A stretch of 56,389 bases of DNA from Bacillota bacterium (GCA_023457255.1 JAEWMB010000025.1:1-56389); one strand, 5' to 3'. Positions 34,692 to 42,792 are shown, counted from the stretch's first letter. Notes: generated by a model from the letters alone, not told the origin. A program made the numbers and translations.

Positions 34692-35399
34692 ATGAAAAAA
34701 AGATATGCGGCTATTTTAATATCAGCAATGATTATGTTGGGTGCTATAAGCGGATATGTATTTCATATATTATTTTTCAAAACAATTGATAATTTATTAC
34801 ATTGTATTGTTACAGGTATTATGTTCGGTTTCATAAATTCTCTTTTTGCTTTGTTATGCTATAAAAAATATAAAAGTATTAAAACGAGTAATAAAATACT
34901 TGAACGGCAAATAAGACTAGATAACTTAACGGAACAATACAATAGATATGCATTTGAAAAAGATATTGATGGTATCAATACGGATGCTGTTAATTCCGTT
35001 ATATATCTCGATATTGATAACTTTAGCGACTTTAATAATACTTATGGACATGCTACAGGAGATAAAGTTTTAAAAAATGTCGCTAATATAATAAAAAACT
35101 CTATTCAATCAGCGGACATAGTCTATCGATATGGTGGAGAAGAGTTTGTGGTAATATTAAGAGACACTACAAAAAGTGAAGCAATTATTATAGGTCATAG
35201 AATTGTGAGAAATATACGTAACTTTGATAACTCACCATATTCTAACATGACAATATCAGCAGGAGTAGCTACTATGCCTGAAGATGCAAGGTCATTTGAT
35301 GAGCTTCTAAAAGCGAGTGATACTGCTTTATTAAAAGCGAAGAAACAAGGAAAAAATCAGTTGGTTTCAATTAATGTAAAAAATGCTATTGACATGTGA
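34692..35399 (+). CDS. GGDEF-domain diguanylate cyclase
   Basis: A 235-residue protein with two N-terminal helices (residues 5-28 and 35-57) and a GGDEF domain. The substrate-site motif YLDIDNFSDFNNTYGH and the signature RYGGEEF are intact, so it should make c-di-GMP from two GTP. The product-inhibition I-site (RxxD five residues before GGEEF) is absent: the sequence there is QSAD. It has no separate sensor domain, so membrane helices may be the input. It follows the HD-GYP gene closely; the csoR promoter's -35 box overlaps its last codons. Confidence 0.92.
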   Translation: MKKRYAAILISAMIMLGAISGYVFHILFFKTIDNLLHCIVTGIMFGFINSLFALLCYKKYKSIKTSNKILERQIRLDNLTEQYNRYAFEKDIDGINTDAVNSVIYLDIDNFSDFNNTYGHATGDKVLKNVANIIKNSIQSADIVYRYGGEEFVVILRDTTKSEAIIIGHRIVRNIRNFDNSPYSNMTISAGVATMPEDARSFDELLKASDTALLKAKKQGKNQLVSINVKNAIDM

Positions 35400-35417
35400 G
35401 CTCAATTCATATATTCT
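35389..35417 (+). promoter_or_regulatory. Sigma-A promoter of csoR
   Basis: TTGACA (35389-35394), 17-base spacer, TATTCT (35412-35417). The -35 box overlaps the end of the GGDEF gene. Confidence 0.7.
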
Positions 35418-35433
35418 TTTACGTAACTATTGT

Positions 35434-35451
35434 TACCCCACTGGGGGTGTA
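35434..35451 (+). promoter_or_regulatory. CsoR operator 1
   Basis: TACCCCACTGGGGGTGTA, a GC-rich pseudo-palindrome in A+T-rich DNA, about 16 bases after the -10 box of the csoR promoter. It shares CCCCAC-GGGGGT and a trailing AGGG with the second site at 35833. This fits known CsoR operators, which have G-runs and C-runs around the centre, and implies self-repression. Confidence 0.8.
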
Positions 35452-35472
35452 GGGTTAGACTGGAGGTATACT

Positions 35473-35736
35473 ATGCAATCCGATAAAACAAAAATAACAA
35501 AATTACTAAAAACAGCGAGGGGCCAGATTGATGGCTTACTTAAAATGGTGGAAGATGATAGATACTGTATTGATATATCCAATCAGCTATTAGCTACAGA
35601 AGCCATTTTGCGGAAGGTTAATAAAGAAATTATTCATGATCACATTGGTTGTTGTGTTGAAGATGCGTTTACTACAGATGAGCAACGTAAAAAAATTGCT
35701 GAAATTATGACTATCATTAATAAATTATCAAAATAA
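35473..35736 (+). CDS. csoR: CsoR-family copper-sensing repressor
   Basis: An 87-residue all-helical repressor of the CsoR/FrmR family. The Cu(I) ligands are present with the exact classic spacing: Cys32, His57 and Cys61 (25 and 4 residues apart), as in M. tuberculosis CsoR Cys36-His61-Cys65. An extra Cys60 sits beside Cys61. Cu(I) binding should release it from the two GC-rich operators here and so turn on csoR and copA2-copZ. The ATG at 35473 follows TGGAGG; a longer reading from 35383 would overlap the promoter and the upstream gene. Confidence 0.93.
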   Translation: MQSDKTKITKLLKTARGQIDGLLKMVEDDRYCIDISNQLLATEAILRKVNKEIIHDHIGCCVEDAFTTDEQRKKIAEIMTIINKLSK

Positions 35737-35798
35737 GGATATCATATTAATTGGTATCTACATCATAAGTAAAAAAGTAGTATAAATAAAATTATTAC

Positions 35799-35827
35799 TT
35801 GACATATGAGATTCACCATTTTATAAT
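35799..35827 (+). promoter_or_regulatory. Consensus sigma-A promoter of copA2
   Basis: TTGACA (35799-35804), 17-base spacer, TATAAT (35822-35827): a perfect consensus promoter, so high activity is expected when unrepressed. Confidence 0.9.
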
Positions 35828-35832
35828 GTTTA

Positions 35833-35853
35833 TACACCCCACGGGGGTAGGGT
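35833..35853 (+). promoter_or_regulatory. CsoR operator 2
   Basis: TACACCCCACGGGGGTAGGG starts five bases after the -10 box, covering the transcription start. A repressor here would block the strong promoter directly. Confidence 0.82.
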
Positions 35854-35901
35854 AATAAAGGGCAATTTATTGTATATATTTAATGATCTAAGGAGGACAT
35901 T

Positions 35902-38346
35902 ATGGTAAGTAAATCTATTCAAATACAAGGTATGACTTGTGCATCCTGTGCTAAGACGGTTGAAAAGGTTACCAGGAAACTGGAAGGAGTTAAAGAAGCT
36001 AATGTTAACTTTGCAACTGAAAAACTTAATATAAGCTTTGATGAAGCAAAGGTTTCCGTTACAGATATTCAAGCCGTGGTAGAAAAAGCCGGATATAAAG
36101 CAATGTCAGATACTGTTAGCAAGACGTTAAAGATTCAGGGAATGACCTGTGCATCCTGTGCGAAAACAGTGGAAAAAGCAACAAGGAAGCTGGGAGGGGT
36201 AACAGATGCAAATGTTAACTTTGCAACAGAGAAATTAATAATTAGTTACGATCCGTCAACAGTAAAAATTTCTGAAATAAAAGATGCTGTTACGAAAGCC
36301 GGATATAAAGCGGTTGATGATGAAGTTGCAGTAGATGCAGATCGGGATAGAAAAGAGAAAGAAAGGAAAATGCTTTGGAGAAAATTTATCTTTTCTGCTA
36401 TCTTTACTCTACCATTATTATATATGGCAATGGGGCATATGCTTATGTTCCCTCTACCGGATTTCGTACATCCGGAGATGAATCCAATGAACTTTGCGAT
36501 AATTCAACTAATCTTAGTAATTCCTTCGATGATTGCAGGATATAAATTTTTCACAGTAGGCTTTTCAGCTTTGCTTAGAAGAAGCCCCAATATGGATTCA
36601 TTAATTGCGATAGGAACCTCTGCTGCATTCATCTATGGTATATATGCAATCGTAGAGATTGGTGGTGGCAATAAAGAATATGTTAATAACTTATATTTTG
36701 AGGCTGCTGGTGTTATCATTACACTAATATTGCTTGGTAAGTATTTAGAGACTGTTACTAAAGGTAAAACATCGGAAGCCATAAAAAAGCTTATGGGTCT
36801 TGCACCTAAGACGGCGATTGTAGTTAAGGATGGTAAAGAGTTTGAGATTTCTATTGATGAAGTTGAAGTTGGAGATATTATTTTAGTAAAACCCGGCGAG
36901 AAGATGCCTGTAGATGGAATTGTTGTGGAAGGTACTACAGCAGTTGATGAATCCATGTTAACAGGTGAAAGTATCCCGGTTGAGAAAAATACCGGTGACA
37001 ATATTATAGGTGCAAGTATTAATAAAAATGGTAGTATTAAATATAGGGCTACAAAGGTTGGAAAAGATACTGCATTGGCTCAGATTATTAAATTAGTTGA
37101 GGATGCGCAGGGTTCAAAGGCACCGATTGCTAAGATGGCAGATATTATATCCGGATATTTTGTACCGATTGTAATTGTTTTGGCTTTGGTTTCAGCTTTA
37201 GCCTGGTATTTCATTGGCGGAGAAACTGTAGTGTTTGCTATTACTATATTTATCTCAGTACTTGTAATTGCGTGTCCATGTGCTTTAGGGCTTGCAACAC
37301 CAACAGCTATCATGGTTGGTACAGGAAAAGGAGCGGAGCATGGTGTTTTAATTAAGAGCGGTGTTGCGTTAGAAACTACTCACAAGGTTCAGACGATTGT
37401 ATTTGACAAAACAGGTACCATTACAGAGGGAAAACCTAAAGTAACTGATGTTGTTACTAATGGCATTTCCGAGAAGGAACTATTACAATTGGCTGCTTCT
37501 GCAGAAAAAGGTTCCGAACATCCACTTGGAGAAGCCATTGTTAAGGGTGCTGAGGAACAAGGTTTATCCTTTAAGAAGCTTGATACGTTTAAGGCAATAC
37601 CTGGACATGGCATCGAGGTTACGATAGATAATAAGAATATTTTAGCAGGTAACAGAAAGCTTATGGTAGAACGTAAGATTTCATTAGAAAATTTAGAAAC
37701 TACATCTGATCGATTAGCTGGTGAGGGAAAAACTCCAATGTATATTGCGATCGACAATAAGATAGCAGGTATTATTGCAGTAGCTGATACGGTAAAAGCA
37801 AATAGTAAAAAAGCCATTGATAGGTTGCATCGTATGGGCATAGAGGTTGCAATGATTACAGGAGATAATAAAAGAACTGCAGATGCAATTGCAAAGCAGG
37901 TAGGTATTGATCGAATACTAGCAGAAGTTTTACCGCAGGATAAGGCGAATGAAGTGAAAAAACTTCAGGCAGAGGGTAAAAAAGTAGCCATGGTAGGTGA
38001 CGGTATTAATGATGCTCCGGCATTGGCTCAAGCAGACATCGGTATAGCGATTGGTTCTGGAACGGACGTTGCTATGGAATCAGCAGACATCGTCTTAATG
38101 AGAAGTGATTTAATGGATGTTCCAACAGCAATTCAACTTTCCAAAAGCACGATACGTAATATTAAAGAGAATTTATTCTGGGCATTTGGCTATAATACAT
38201 TAGGAATACCTGTTGCAATGGGAATTCTTCATCTTTTTGGAGGACCACTACTTAATCCGATGCTTGCAGCGGCGGCAATGAGTCTTAGCTCAGTATCCGT
38301 ACTAGCCAATGCTTTAAGATTAAAGAGATTTAAACCAATTCAATAA
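35902..38346 (+). CDS. copA: Cu(I)-exporting P1B-type ATPase, copy 2 (CsoR-controlled)
   Basis: An 814-residue copper pump with two HMA domains carrying GMTCASC (near residues 10 and 78), the CPC motif near residue 457, DKTGT near 502, GSEHPLGE and GDGINDAPA. It differs from copA1 in the HMA motif (CASC against CAAC) and in the loop after the second helix. The gene lies behind a consensus promoter with a CsoR operator on its start and is followed by copZ, a standard Firmicute copper-export operon. Complete and intact; start ATG with AAGGAGG. Confidence 0.96.
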   Translation: MVSKSIQIQGMTCASCAKTVEKVTRKLEGVKEANVNFATEKLNISFDEAKVSVTDIQAVVEKAGYKAMSDTVSKTLKIQGMTCASCAKTVEKATRKLGGVTDANVNFATEKLIISYDPSTVKISEIKDAVTKAGYKAVDDEVAVDADRDRKEKERKMLWRKFIFSAIFTLPLLYMAMGHMLMFPLPDFVHPEMNPMNFAIIQLILVIPSMIAGYKFFTVGFSALLRRSPNMDSLIAIGTSAAFIYGIYAIVEIGGGNKEYVNNLYFEAAGVIITLILLGKYLETVTKGKTSEAIKKLMGLAPKTAIVVKDGKEFEISIDEVEVGDIILVKPGEKMPVDGIVVEGTTAVDESMLTGESIPVEKNTGDNIIGASINKNGSIKYRATKVGKDTALAQIIKLVEDAQGSKAPIAKMADIISGYFVPIVIVLALVSALAWYFIGGETVVFAITIFISVLVIACPCALGLATPTAIMVGTGKGAEHGVLIKSGVALETTHKVQTIVFDKTGTITEGKPKVTDVVTNGISEKELLQLAASAEKGSEHPLGEAIVKGAEEQGLSFKKLDTFKAIPGHGIEVTIDNKNILAGNRKLMVERKISLENLETTSDRLAGEGKTPMYIAIDNKIAGIIAVADTVKANSKKAIDRLHRMGIEVAMITGDNKRTADAIAKQVGIDRILAEVLPQDKANEVKKLQAEGKKVAMVGDGINDAPALAQADIGIAIGSGTDVAMESADIVLMRSDLMDVPTAIQLSKSTIRNIKENLFWAFGYNTLGIPVAMGILHLFGGPLLNPMLAAAAMSLSSVSVLANALRLKRFKPIQ

Positions 38347-38373
38347 TACATTTTATTTAAGGAGGATTTTATA

Positions 38374-38589
38374 ATGAAGAAAAAAATATCAATAGAAGGA
38401 ATGAGCTGTGAGCATTGCGTTAACCATGTTACTACAGCATTAAATGAACTTGTAGGAGTATCAAAGGTTGAAGTTAATCTAGCTGCAAAAAATGCAATTA
38501 TAGAGGCATCTCAAGAGATCAGTGAAGAGAATATTAAAGCTGCTATTGATGAAGCAGGATATGAGGTTACAAAAATAGAAGTACTTTAA
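38374..38589 (+). CDS. copZ: CopZ-type copper chaperone
   Basis: A 71-residue single HMA domain with the Cu(I) motif MSCEHC at residues 10-15 and the usual beta-alpha-beta-beta-alpha-beta length. It should carry Cu(I) in the cytosol to CopA. It follows copA2 by 27 bases with an AAGGAGG site, so it shares the CsoR-controlled transcript, and a strong terminator follows. Confidence 0.92.
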   Translation: MKKKISIEGMSCEHCVNHVTTALNELVGVSKVEVNLAAKNAIIEASQEISEENIKAAIDEAGYEVTKIEVL

Positions 38590-38615
38590 TTAATATTGGA
38601 AATAGAATAAAATAT

Positions 38616-38677
38616 AAAGCCTGATAAATAAGGGAACTATCGTGATAATCTGATAGTTCCCCTTATTTATGGCTTCT
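38616..38677 (+). terminator. Strong terminator of the copA2-copZ operon
   Basis: A long stem: AAGCC, ATAAATAAGGG and AACTATC on the left pair with GATAGTT, CCC(C)TTATTTAT and GGCTT on the right, with a ten-base loop and small bulges. The 298-base gap up to the next gene also holds a two-box promoter. Confidence 0.85.
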
Positions 38678-38796
38678 TATTAATATGGCTTTGATAAAAA
38701 ACTACGCTTTTTACTTTTCATAAGGGCTAAATGTTATCATAATGGCTCGATAGGTATATTGATGAATAATTCTAATTTATTCAGTAATTCTAAAAA

Positions 38797-38829
38797 CTCC
38801 ATACAAACTACATATTTTACAGCTATACT
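38797..38829 (+). promoter_or_regulatory. Two-box promoter of the HMA-like small protein gene
   Basis: CTCCAT (38797-38802), five bases, CTACAT (38808-38813), ten bases, TATACT (38824-38829). Confidence 0.7.
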
Positions 38830-38887
38830 ACTAGTATAATAACTGATCATAAATAACAGATTTAAAATAATAAAAGGAGCGATATTT

Positions 38888-39103
38888 ATGAAGGCAAGAA
38901 GTATGACAATACATCAAACAAATATGTACTGTCAAAAATGCTTTGATAATGTGATTAGGGCTTTATCAAAAATTGAAAAGATTGAATTTCTTGATATAGA
39001 TATGGTAAATAAAAGTATTAAAATTAAGTATAAAGATAGTATGCTGGATAATAGTGATGTTTGTTTTCTTATTAATAAAGCAATTACAACCGGTCGGATT
39101 TAA
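38888..39103 (+). CDS. HMA-like small protein with a divergent CxxC motif
   Basis: A 71-residue protein with the length and pattern of an HMA chaperone: a beta strand, then MYCQKCFDNVIRALSKIEKI in place of MTCxxC, and a second half (FLDIDMVNKSIKIKYKD) like the HMA beta hairpin. The Cys-Gln-Lys-Cys pair is kept but the usual Gly-Met-Thr before it is replaced. It has its own two-box promoter, in contrast to copZ. It may carry another metal or act as a sensor or decoy; this is inference. ATG follows AAAGGAG. Confidence 0.7.
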   Translation: MKARSMTIHQTNMYCQKCFDNVIRALSKIEKIEFLDIDMVNKSIKIKYKDSMLDNSDVCFLINKAITTGRI

Positions 39104-39173
39104 TTACTAATTTACTTTACAAGAAAAAGGTACCATTATTTATACAAAAAATAATACTAGTGAGGAATAATAA

Positions 39174-40025
39174 ATGAAAATTTTATTTACTATATTGGGA
39201 TTTCCAATATACTTTTTTGGAGTTATGATTGCCCTAGGGCTACTTGCCGGAATATTCATTTCCCATATTGAAGTGAAAAGAAAAAACTTAGAGACTGATA
39301 GAGTATTGGATCTTGCGATTTATGGAATTATATCTGCTATAGTGGGAGCGAGACTCTTTTATATCCTGTTTTATGACTTATCATATTACATTAAAAACCC
39401 GGCTGATATTATATTAATCAGCGAAGGTGGGTTATCCATTCATGGAGGTTTGATAGGTGCCTTTATTTTTGGTGTGTGCTATTTTAGAAAACATAAATTA
39501 AGCTTTTTACATTATGCTGATGCAATCGTTCCTGGAATTATTTTGGGTCAGGGAATTGGTAGAGTTGGTTGTGATGTATTTGGCAAGATTATGACTACAT
39601 CACTTCCTTGGGGAATTGAACGTCAGGGACAATTATTACACCCAACGCAAGTTTATGAATTCATATTAAACTATATAGTGTTTTTCATTCTGTGGAGAAA
39701 AAGAAAGAATATTAAATATAACGGTCAGTTATTTGTATGGTATTTAGTTTTCTTTGCCATTAATAGAAGTGTAGTGGAATTATTTAGATATAATCCATCA
39801 ATCATTGGATGGTTTTCAATATCTCATTTATTAAGTATTGGTTTAATCATCATAGCTCTTATCATAAGAGTATTAATCATTAATAACAAAAATATGATTA
39901 TATCAAATAACAATGAAGGTAATGAAATAGTAACAGATAAGAATGATAGTTGGCCTAAGGATCTTCTATATGTTGCAAGTATGATTATCGTCTCAATAAT
40001 AATATTCTATATTATACAGTCTTAA
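39174..40025 (+). CDS. lgt: Prolipoprotein diacylglyceryl transferase
   Basis: A 283-residue, seven-helix membrane enzyme that attaches diacylglycerol to the lipobox Cys of exported prelipoproteins. Family motifs are present: GGLSIHGGLIGA, GRVGCDVFGK and HPTQVYE. Length is normal, with a short extra C-terminal helix. The island encodes at least two lipoproteins (19335 and 24512), so a dedicated Lgt here would help mature them. A genome copy elsewhere is expected because Lgt is usually a housekeeping gene. A terminator follows at 40091. Confidence 0.93.
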   Translation: MKILFTILGFPIYFFGVMIALGLLAGIFISHIEVKRKNLETDRVLDLAIYGIISAIVGARLFYILFYDLSYYIKNPADIILISEGGLSIHGGLIGAFIFGVCYFRKHKLSFLHYADAIVPGIILGQGIGRVGCDVFGKIMTTSLPWGIERQGQLLHPTQVYEFILNYIVFFILWRKRKNIKYNGQLFVWYLVFFAINRSVVELFRYNPSIIGWFSISHLLSIGLIIIALIIRVLIINNKNMIISNNNEGNEIVTDKNDSWPKDLLYVASMIIVSIIIFYIIQS

Positions 40026-40090
40026 CTTAAGCCAACCAACATCGGATACAATTTAAATTCATGCCCCCACATCCCTTAATATAGAAGTAT

Positions 40091-40132
40091 ACGTAGAAGA
40101 GGAAGTTTAGTAATAGCTTCCTTTTTTACGTA
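40091..40132 (+). terminator. Terminator after lgt
   Basis: AGGAAG and CTTCCT form the core around an 11-base loop, with outer ACGTA/TACGT pairing and a T-run (40121-40126) on the 3' side. Confidence 0.7.
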
Positions 40133-40144
40133 TGGAGTATTACT

Positions 40145-40245
40145 TTACATTTCCGTCATATTTCTACACTCGTTAGCACATGAAGTACATTCTTACATTC
40201 TACAGCACATTTCTTGCAATGCTCATCTTCAGACATATTACATCC
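40145..40245 (-). pseudogene. Decayed third copy of the four-helix Cys-rich (Csp-like) gene
   Basis: Read on the minus strand this fragment gives CNMSEDEHCKKCAVEC and, after repair, TSCANECRNMTEM and stop. It matches the C-terminal third of the intact Csp-like proteins at 42793 and 49055 (EHCQKCAQECTTCADECRNM). The frame is broken by a perfect 8-bp tandem duplication (40186-40201 on the plus strand, unit TACATTCT); removing one unit restores the frame. The 5' two thirds are gone. It lies directly behind the two-box promoter at 40274, pointing the other way. Confidence 0.85.
40186..40201 (+). repeat. 8-bp tandem duplication that breaks the Csp-like copy
   Basis: TACATTCT is repeated head to tail. 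Neither intact paralogue has the second unit, so this is a slippage or replication duplication that caused the frameshift. Confidence 0.85.
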
Positions 40246-40273
40246 ATAAACTACTAAAAACTATTTTTAGATT

Positions 40274-40306
40274 CTCCATTAAATTTACACATTAGTTAAA
40301 TATAAT
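40274..40306 (+). promoter_or_regulatory. Two-box promoter of the SH3-NlpC/P60 gene
   Basis: CTCCAT (40274-40279), five bases, TTACAC (40285-40290), ten bases, TATAAT (40301-40306). Confidence 0.68.
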
Positions 40307-40353
40307 AAATTTGTAACATATTTAATAAAGATGTAACAACTATGGAGGACATG

Positions 40354-41574
40354 ATGAAAAAGAAACATAAGATTATTACATATTGCATAATAGGTACGTT
40401 AGCTTTTGCAAGTCAGACGGCAGTTATAAATGCTGAAGAGACGCCAATAGCAGGCATAGATTTAGTATTACATAATTTTCTTCAGAATGATGAAAATGAT
40501 ATTACAAATTTAGAAAACTATTTAGTTAATAAATTGGCTAATCCCTATAAAGATATTACATTTGCAAAGGTATCGAACTATGTAAATATTCGAAGTACTC
40601 CCAATGAAGAGGGAGAGATCCTTGGAAAGCTTTATAATAATTCAGCAGCTATCATATTAGAAAAATCAAATGATTGGTATAAGGTTAAATCGGGTACAGT
40701 AACCGGTTACATAAAAGGAGAGTATCTTGTTACAGGAGAGATGGCAGAGACATTAGCCAAAGAATTAGGTTCGCGTGTTGCGCTTGTAACAACTACTACA
40801 TTAAAAGTAAGAGAAAAAGCATCTACTGAGTCCGCTGTTTTAACTCTTGTAGCACATGGGGATGAGCTTATTGTAAAAGAAGAAAAGGATGGATGGGCTA
40901 AAGTAATAATAGAAGGGGATAAGACTGGTTTCGTTTCAACGGATTATGTAGAAATAAAACAGGAATATGAAGAGGCAGTGTCTATTGAAGAGGAGCAGGA
41001 AAGATTAGTTGCCGAACAGGAAGCTATACAGGCTGAGAAAGAGCGTTTAGTGGTAGAACAGAAGGCTATTCTTGCTGAACAAAGAAGGAATACTGAACAA
41101 GCAGATAAAAGTAATAATTCACAAACTTCTAATAAAAATGTTTCCTCTAATAATAAATCAAGCGTAACATCAAAGAAAAGTGTGAGCAAGAATGAAAATA
41201 CAAATACATCTTCTATACGTAATAAAATTGTAGAATACGCTCTACGATTTGAAGGAAATCCTTATGTATGGGGTGGTACCAGTTTAACAAATGGCGCAGA
41301 CTGTTCTGGTTTTACCCAGTCAGTATTTAGAGATAATGGTATAAGCATCCCAAGGACCTCCAGAACACAAGGAATCGGCGGAAAAAGAATATCAATAGAG
41401 GACATGCAGCCAGGCGATCTGATATTTTATGGTAAAAACGGTACAATAAATCATGTTGGTATCTATATTGGCAATGGGAAAGTAATAAGTGCAAGTAGTC
41501 CAGAAACCGGTATAAGAATAACTAAGTACAATTATAGACAGCCATATCGAGTAGTAAGCTATTTTAATGACTAA
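40354..41574 (+). CDS. Secreted SH3b-SH3b-NlpC/P60 cell-wall hydrolase
   Basis: A 406-residue exported enzyme. A signal peptide ends near INAEE, two bacterial SH3 domains lie at about 68-125 and 145-205 (VNIRSTPNEEGEILGKL and LKVREKASTESAVLTLV), a Glu/Gln-rich coiled segment and a Ser/Asn/Lys linker follow, and a C-terminal NlpC/P60 peptidase ends the protein. The catalytic Cys is in GADCSGF and the His in NHVGIYIGNG. It should cut stem peptides in peptidoglycan. The ATG at 40354 has GGAGG five bases upstream; two earlier ATGs are too close or lie before it. It has the island promoter, linking wall remodelling to the same signal. Confidence 0.9.
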   Translation: MKKKHKIITYCIIGTLAFASQTAVINAEETPIAGIDLVLHNFLQNDENDITNLENYLVNKLANPYKDITFAKVSNYVNIRSTPNEEGEILGKLYNNSAAIILEKSNDWYKVKSGTVTGYIKGEYLVTGEMAETLAKELGSRVALVTTTTLKVREKASTESAVLTLVAHGDELIVKEEKDGWAKVIIEGDKTGFVSTDYVEIKQEYEEAVSIEEEQERLVAEQEAIQAEKERLVVEQKAILAEQRRNTEQADKSNNSQTSNKNVSSNNKSSVTSKKSVSKNENTNTSSIRNKIVEYALRFEGNPYVWGGTSLTNGADCSGFTQSVFRDNGISIPRTSRTQGIGGKRISIEDMQPGDLIFYGKNGTINHVGIYIGNGKVISASSPETGIRITKYNYRQPYRVVSYFND

Positions 41575-41590
41575 TTTATATATATTAATG

Positions 41591-41606
41591 TTAACTGGCC
41601 AGTTAA
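41591..41606. repeat. Perfect 16-bp palindrome
   Basis: TTAACTGGCCAGTTAA is fully self-complementary and lies between the hydrolase stop and the next gene's ribosome site. A protein-binding operator is more likely than a terminator because there is no loop or T-run. Confidence 0.6.
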
Positions 41607-41624
41607 TTGAGGAAAGGAAATATA

Positions 41625-42353
41625 ATGACACGATTAAGAAAATACTTTTTAGGATCAAGCATGATGGTTCTATTACTAGTTATAGCTATTTACTATAATA
41701 GCAGAAATAATGATAAAGCAGTAGATAATATAGTGACAGGACAAACTGAATCCGCAAGTGTACAAACTAAAGAGTTTGTTAATAAGGAGATTGATCAAAG
41801 CCTTGATAATGCTGCTAATACATCTGCAGTAGACAATATAAAAGATATAAATAATTCGTCTATATCACAGACTGAAGTAAACCAAAATGTAGAATCAGAT
41901 ATCAATGAATTAATAAAAGCATACTATGATGTTACAAAAGATTTTAATACTAATATCCTACTTTCAAATACACAAAAGCAAATTGATGAAAGAAAGGAAA
42001 TATTTGAAAAGAGAAAAGAAATTATACAAACCTATGAAAATGTCAAAAGTTATATAAAACCAGGATTAATAGAGAATTCCTTTATTGTATTCACAACTTA
42101 TGACATTAAGCTTAAAAATATTGAGACTTTGGTACCAGGAATGAGTGTAGTAACAGTAGTAAAGGATGAAGTAGGTAAACTCTTTTTGAATATTTCTCCA
42201 AATGATGATAATTTGAATAATTTCATCAACCAAGTAGCTGAATCAGAGGATATTAAGGAAATTATTGATGATGTAAACTTAAGATTAGCTGAGGCGCTAG
42301 ATAAAGATAATTCATTAAAAGAATTTATCGATTATCTTCAAAAAACTGTATGA
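41625..42353 (+). CDS. Membrane-anchored extracytoplasmic protein of unknown function
   Basis: A 242-residue protein with an uncleaved signal-like helix (residues 9-26), a Ser/Thr/Asn-rich linker and a helical C-terminal domain (about 95-242) rich in Lys, Glu and Ile. The end EAxxxLKEFIDYLQKTV looks like an amphipathic helix. I do not recognise a family. The ATG at 41625 follows GGAAAGGAAA; the TTG at 41607 has no ribosome site. It is 50 bases behind the cell-wall hydrolase gene and may be transcribed with it, with the palindrome in between. Confidence 0.65.
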   Translation: MTRLRKYFLGSSMMVLLLVIAIYYNSRNNDKAVDNIVTGQTESASVQTKEFVNKEIDQSLDNAANTSAVDNIKDINNSSISQTEVNQNVESDINELIKAYYDVTKDFNTNILLSNTQKQIDERKEIFEKRKEIIQTYENVKSYIKPGLIENSFIVFTTYDIKLKNIETLVPGMSVVTVVKDEVGKLFLNISPNDDNLNNFINQVAESEDIKEIIDDVNLRLAEALDKDNSLKEFIDYLQKTV

Positions 42354-42389
42354 TGTAAATATTCTAAGATTATACATTTAAATTGTGAT

Positions 42390-42422
42390 TTACATAATTT
42401 CTCCACATTAAAGTTATATACT
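42390..42422 (+). promoter_or_regulatory. Two-box promoter of the LDCC-type gene
   Basis: TTACAT (42390-42395), five bases, CTCCAC (42401-42406), ten bases, TATACT (42417-42422). Confidence 0.7.
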
Positions 42423-42473
42423 TTAATTAAGTGCAATTTGAAAAAAAATTATGCAATATATGGAGGTAAGTGT

Positions 42474-42608
42474 ATGTTCAAAAAAATTATAAGAGCAATA
42501 AATAAATTTCTTGAAGATCTTGCTAAGGAAAATAAAGAAACATTCGGTAGTGGAAGAATGGATTGTTGCGACCTTAATAGAACAAAAGAAAAATCGAGTA
42601 AGAAATAA
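42474..42608 (+). CDS. LDCC-motif putative metal-binding micro-protein
   Basis: A 44-residue protein with TGGAGGTAAG before the ATG. It is helical and basic at the start (MFKKIIRAINKFLEDLAKE), then has FGSGRMDCCDLNR. This matches the small family called LDCC-motif putative metal-binding proteins (FGSGRLDCCDLN), with Met in place of Leu. The adjacent Cys pair is the likely metal site; no function is known. A two-box promoter precedes it and a strong bidirectional terminator follows, so it is a stand-alone unit. Confidence 0.8.
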   Translation: MFKKIIRAINKFLEDLAKENKETFGSGRMDCCDLNRTKEKSSKK

Positions 42609-42641
42609 TATCTTTTACATGCAATCTGGAGATATCAGTAA

Positions 42642-42686
42642 AAAAATCTGATTCGGATCATCTATTTATATCTGAATCAGATTTTT
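42642..42686. terminator. Bidirectional terminator between converging genes
   Basis: AAAAATCTGATTC (42642-42654) pairs with GAATCAGATTTTT (42674-42686) around a 19-base loop. It can stop both the LDCC-type gene (plus) and the Csp-like gene (minus). Confidence 0.9.
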
Positions 42687-42792
42687 ATTATTATAGTCTA
42701 GTACAAATTCGCGTAGCTATACCGCTCGCTGTTTTACCGTTGTATGTCTGATGAAATGTCTTTGTAGTATTATTAGGCATATATCAGAACCT

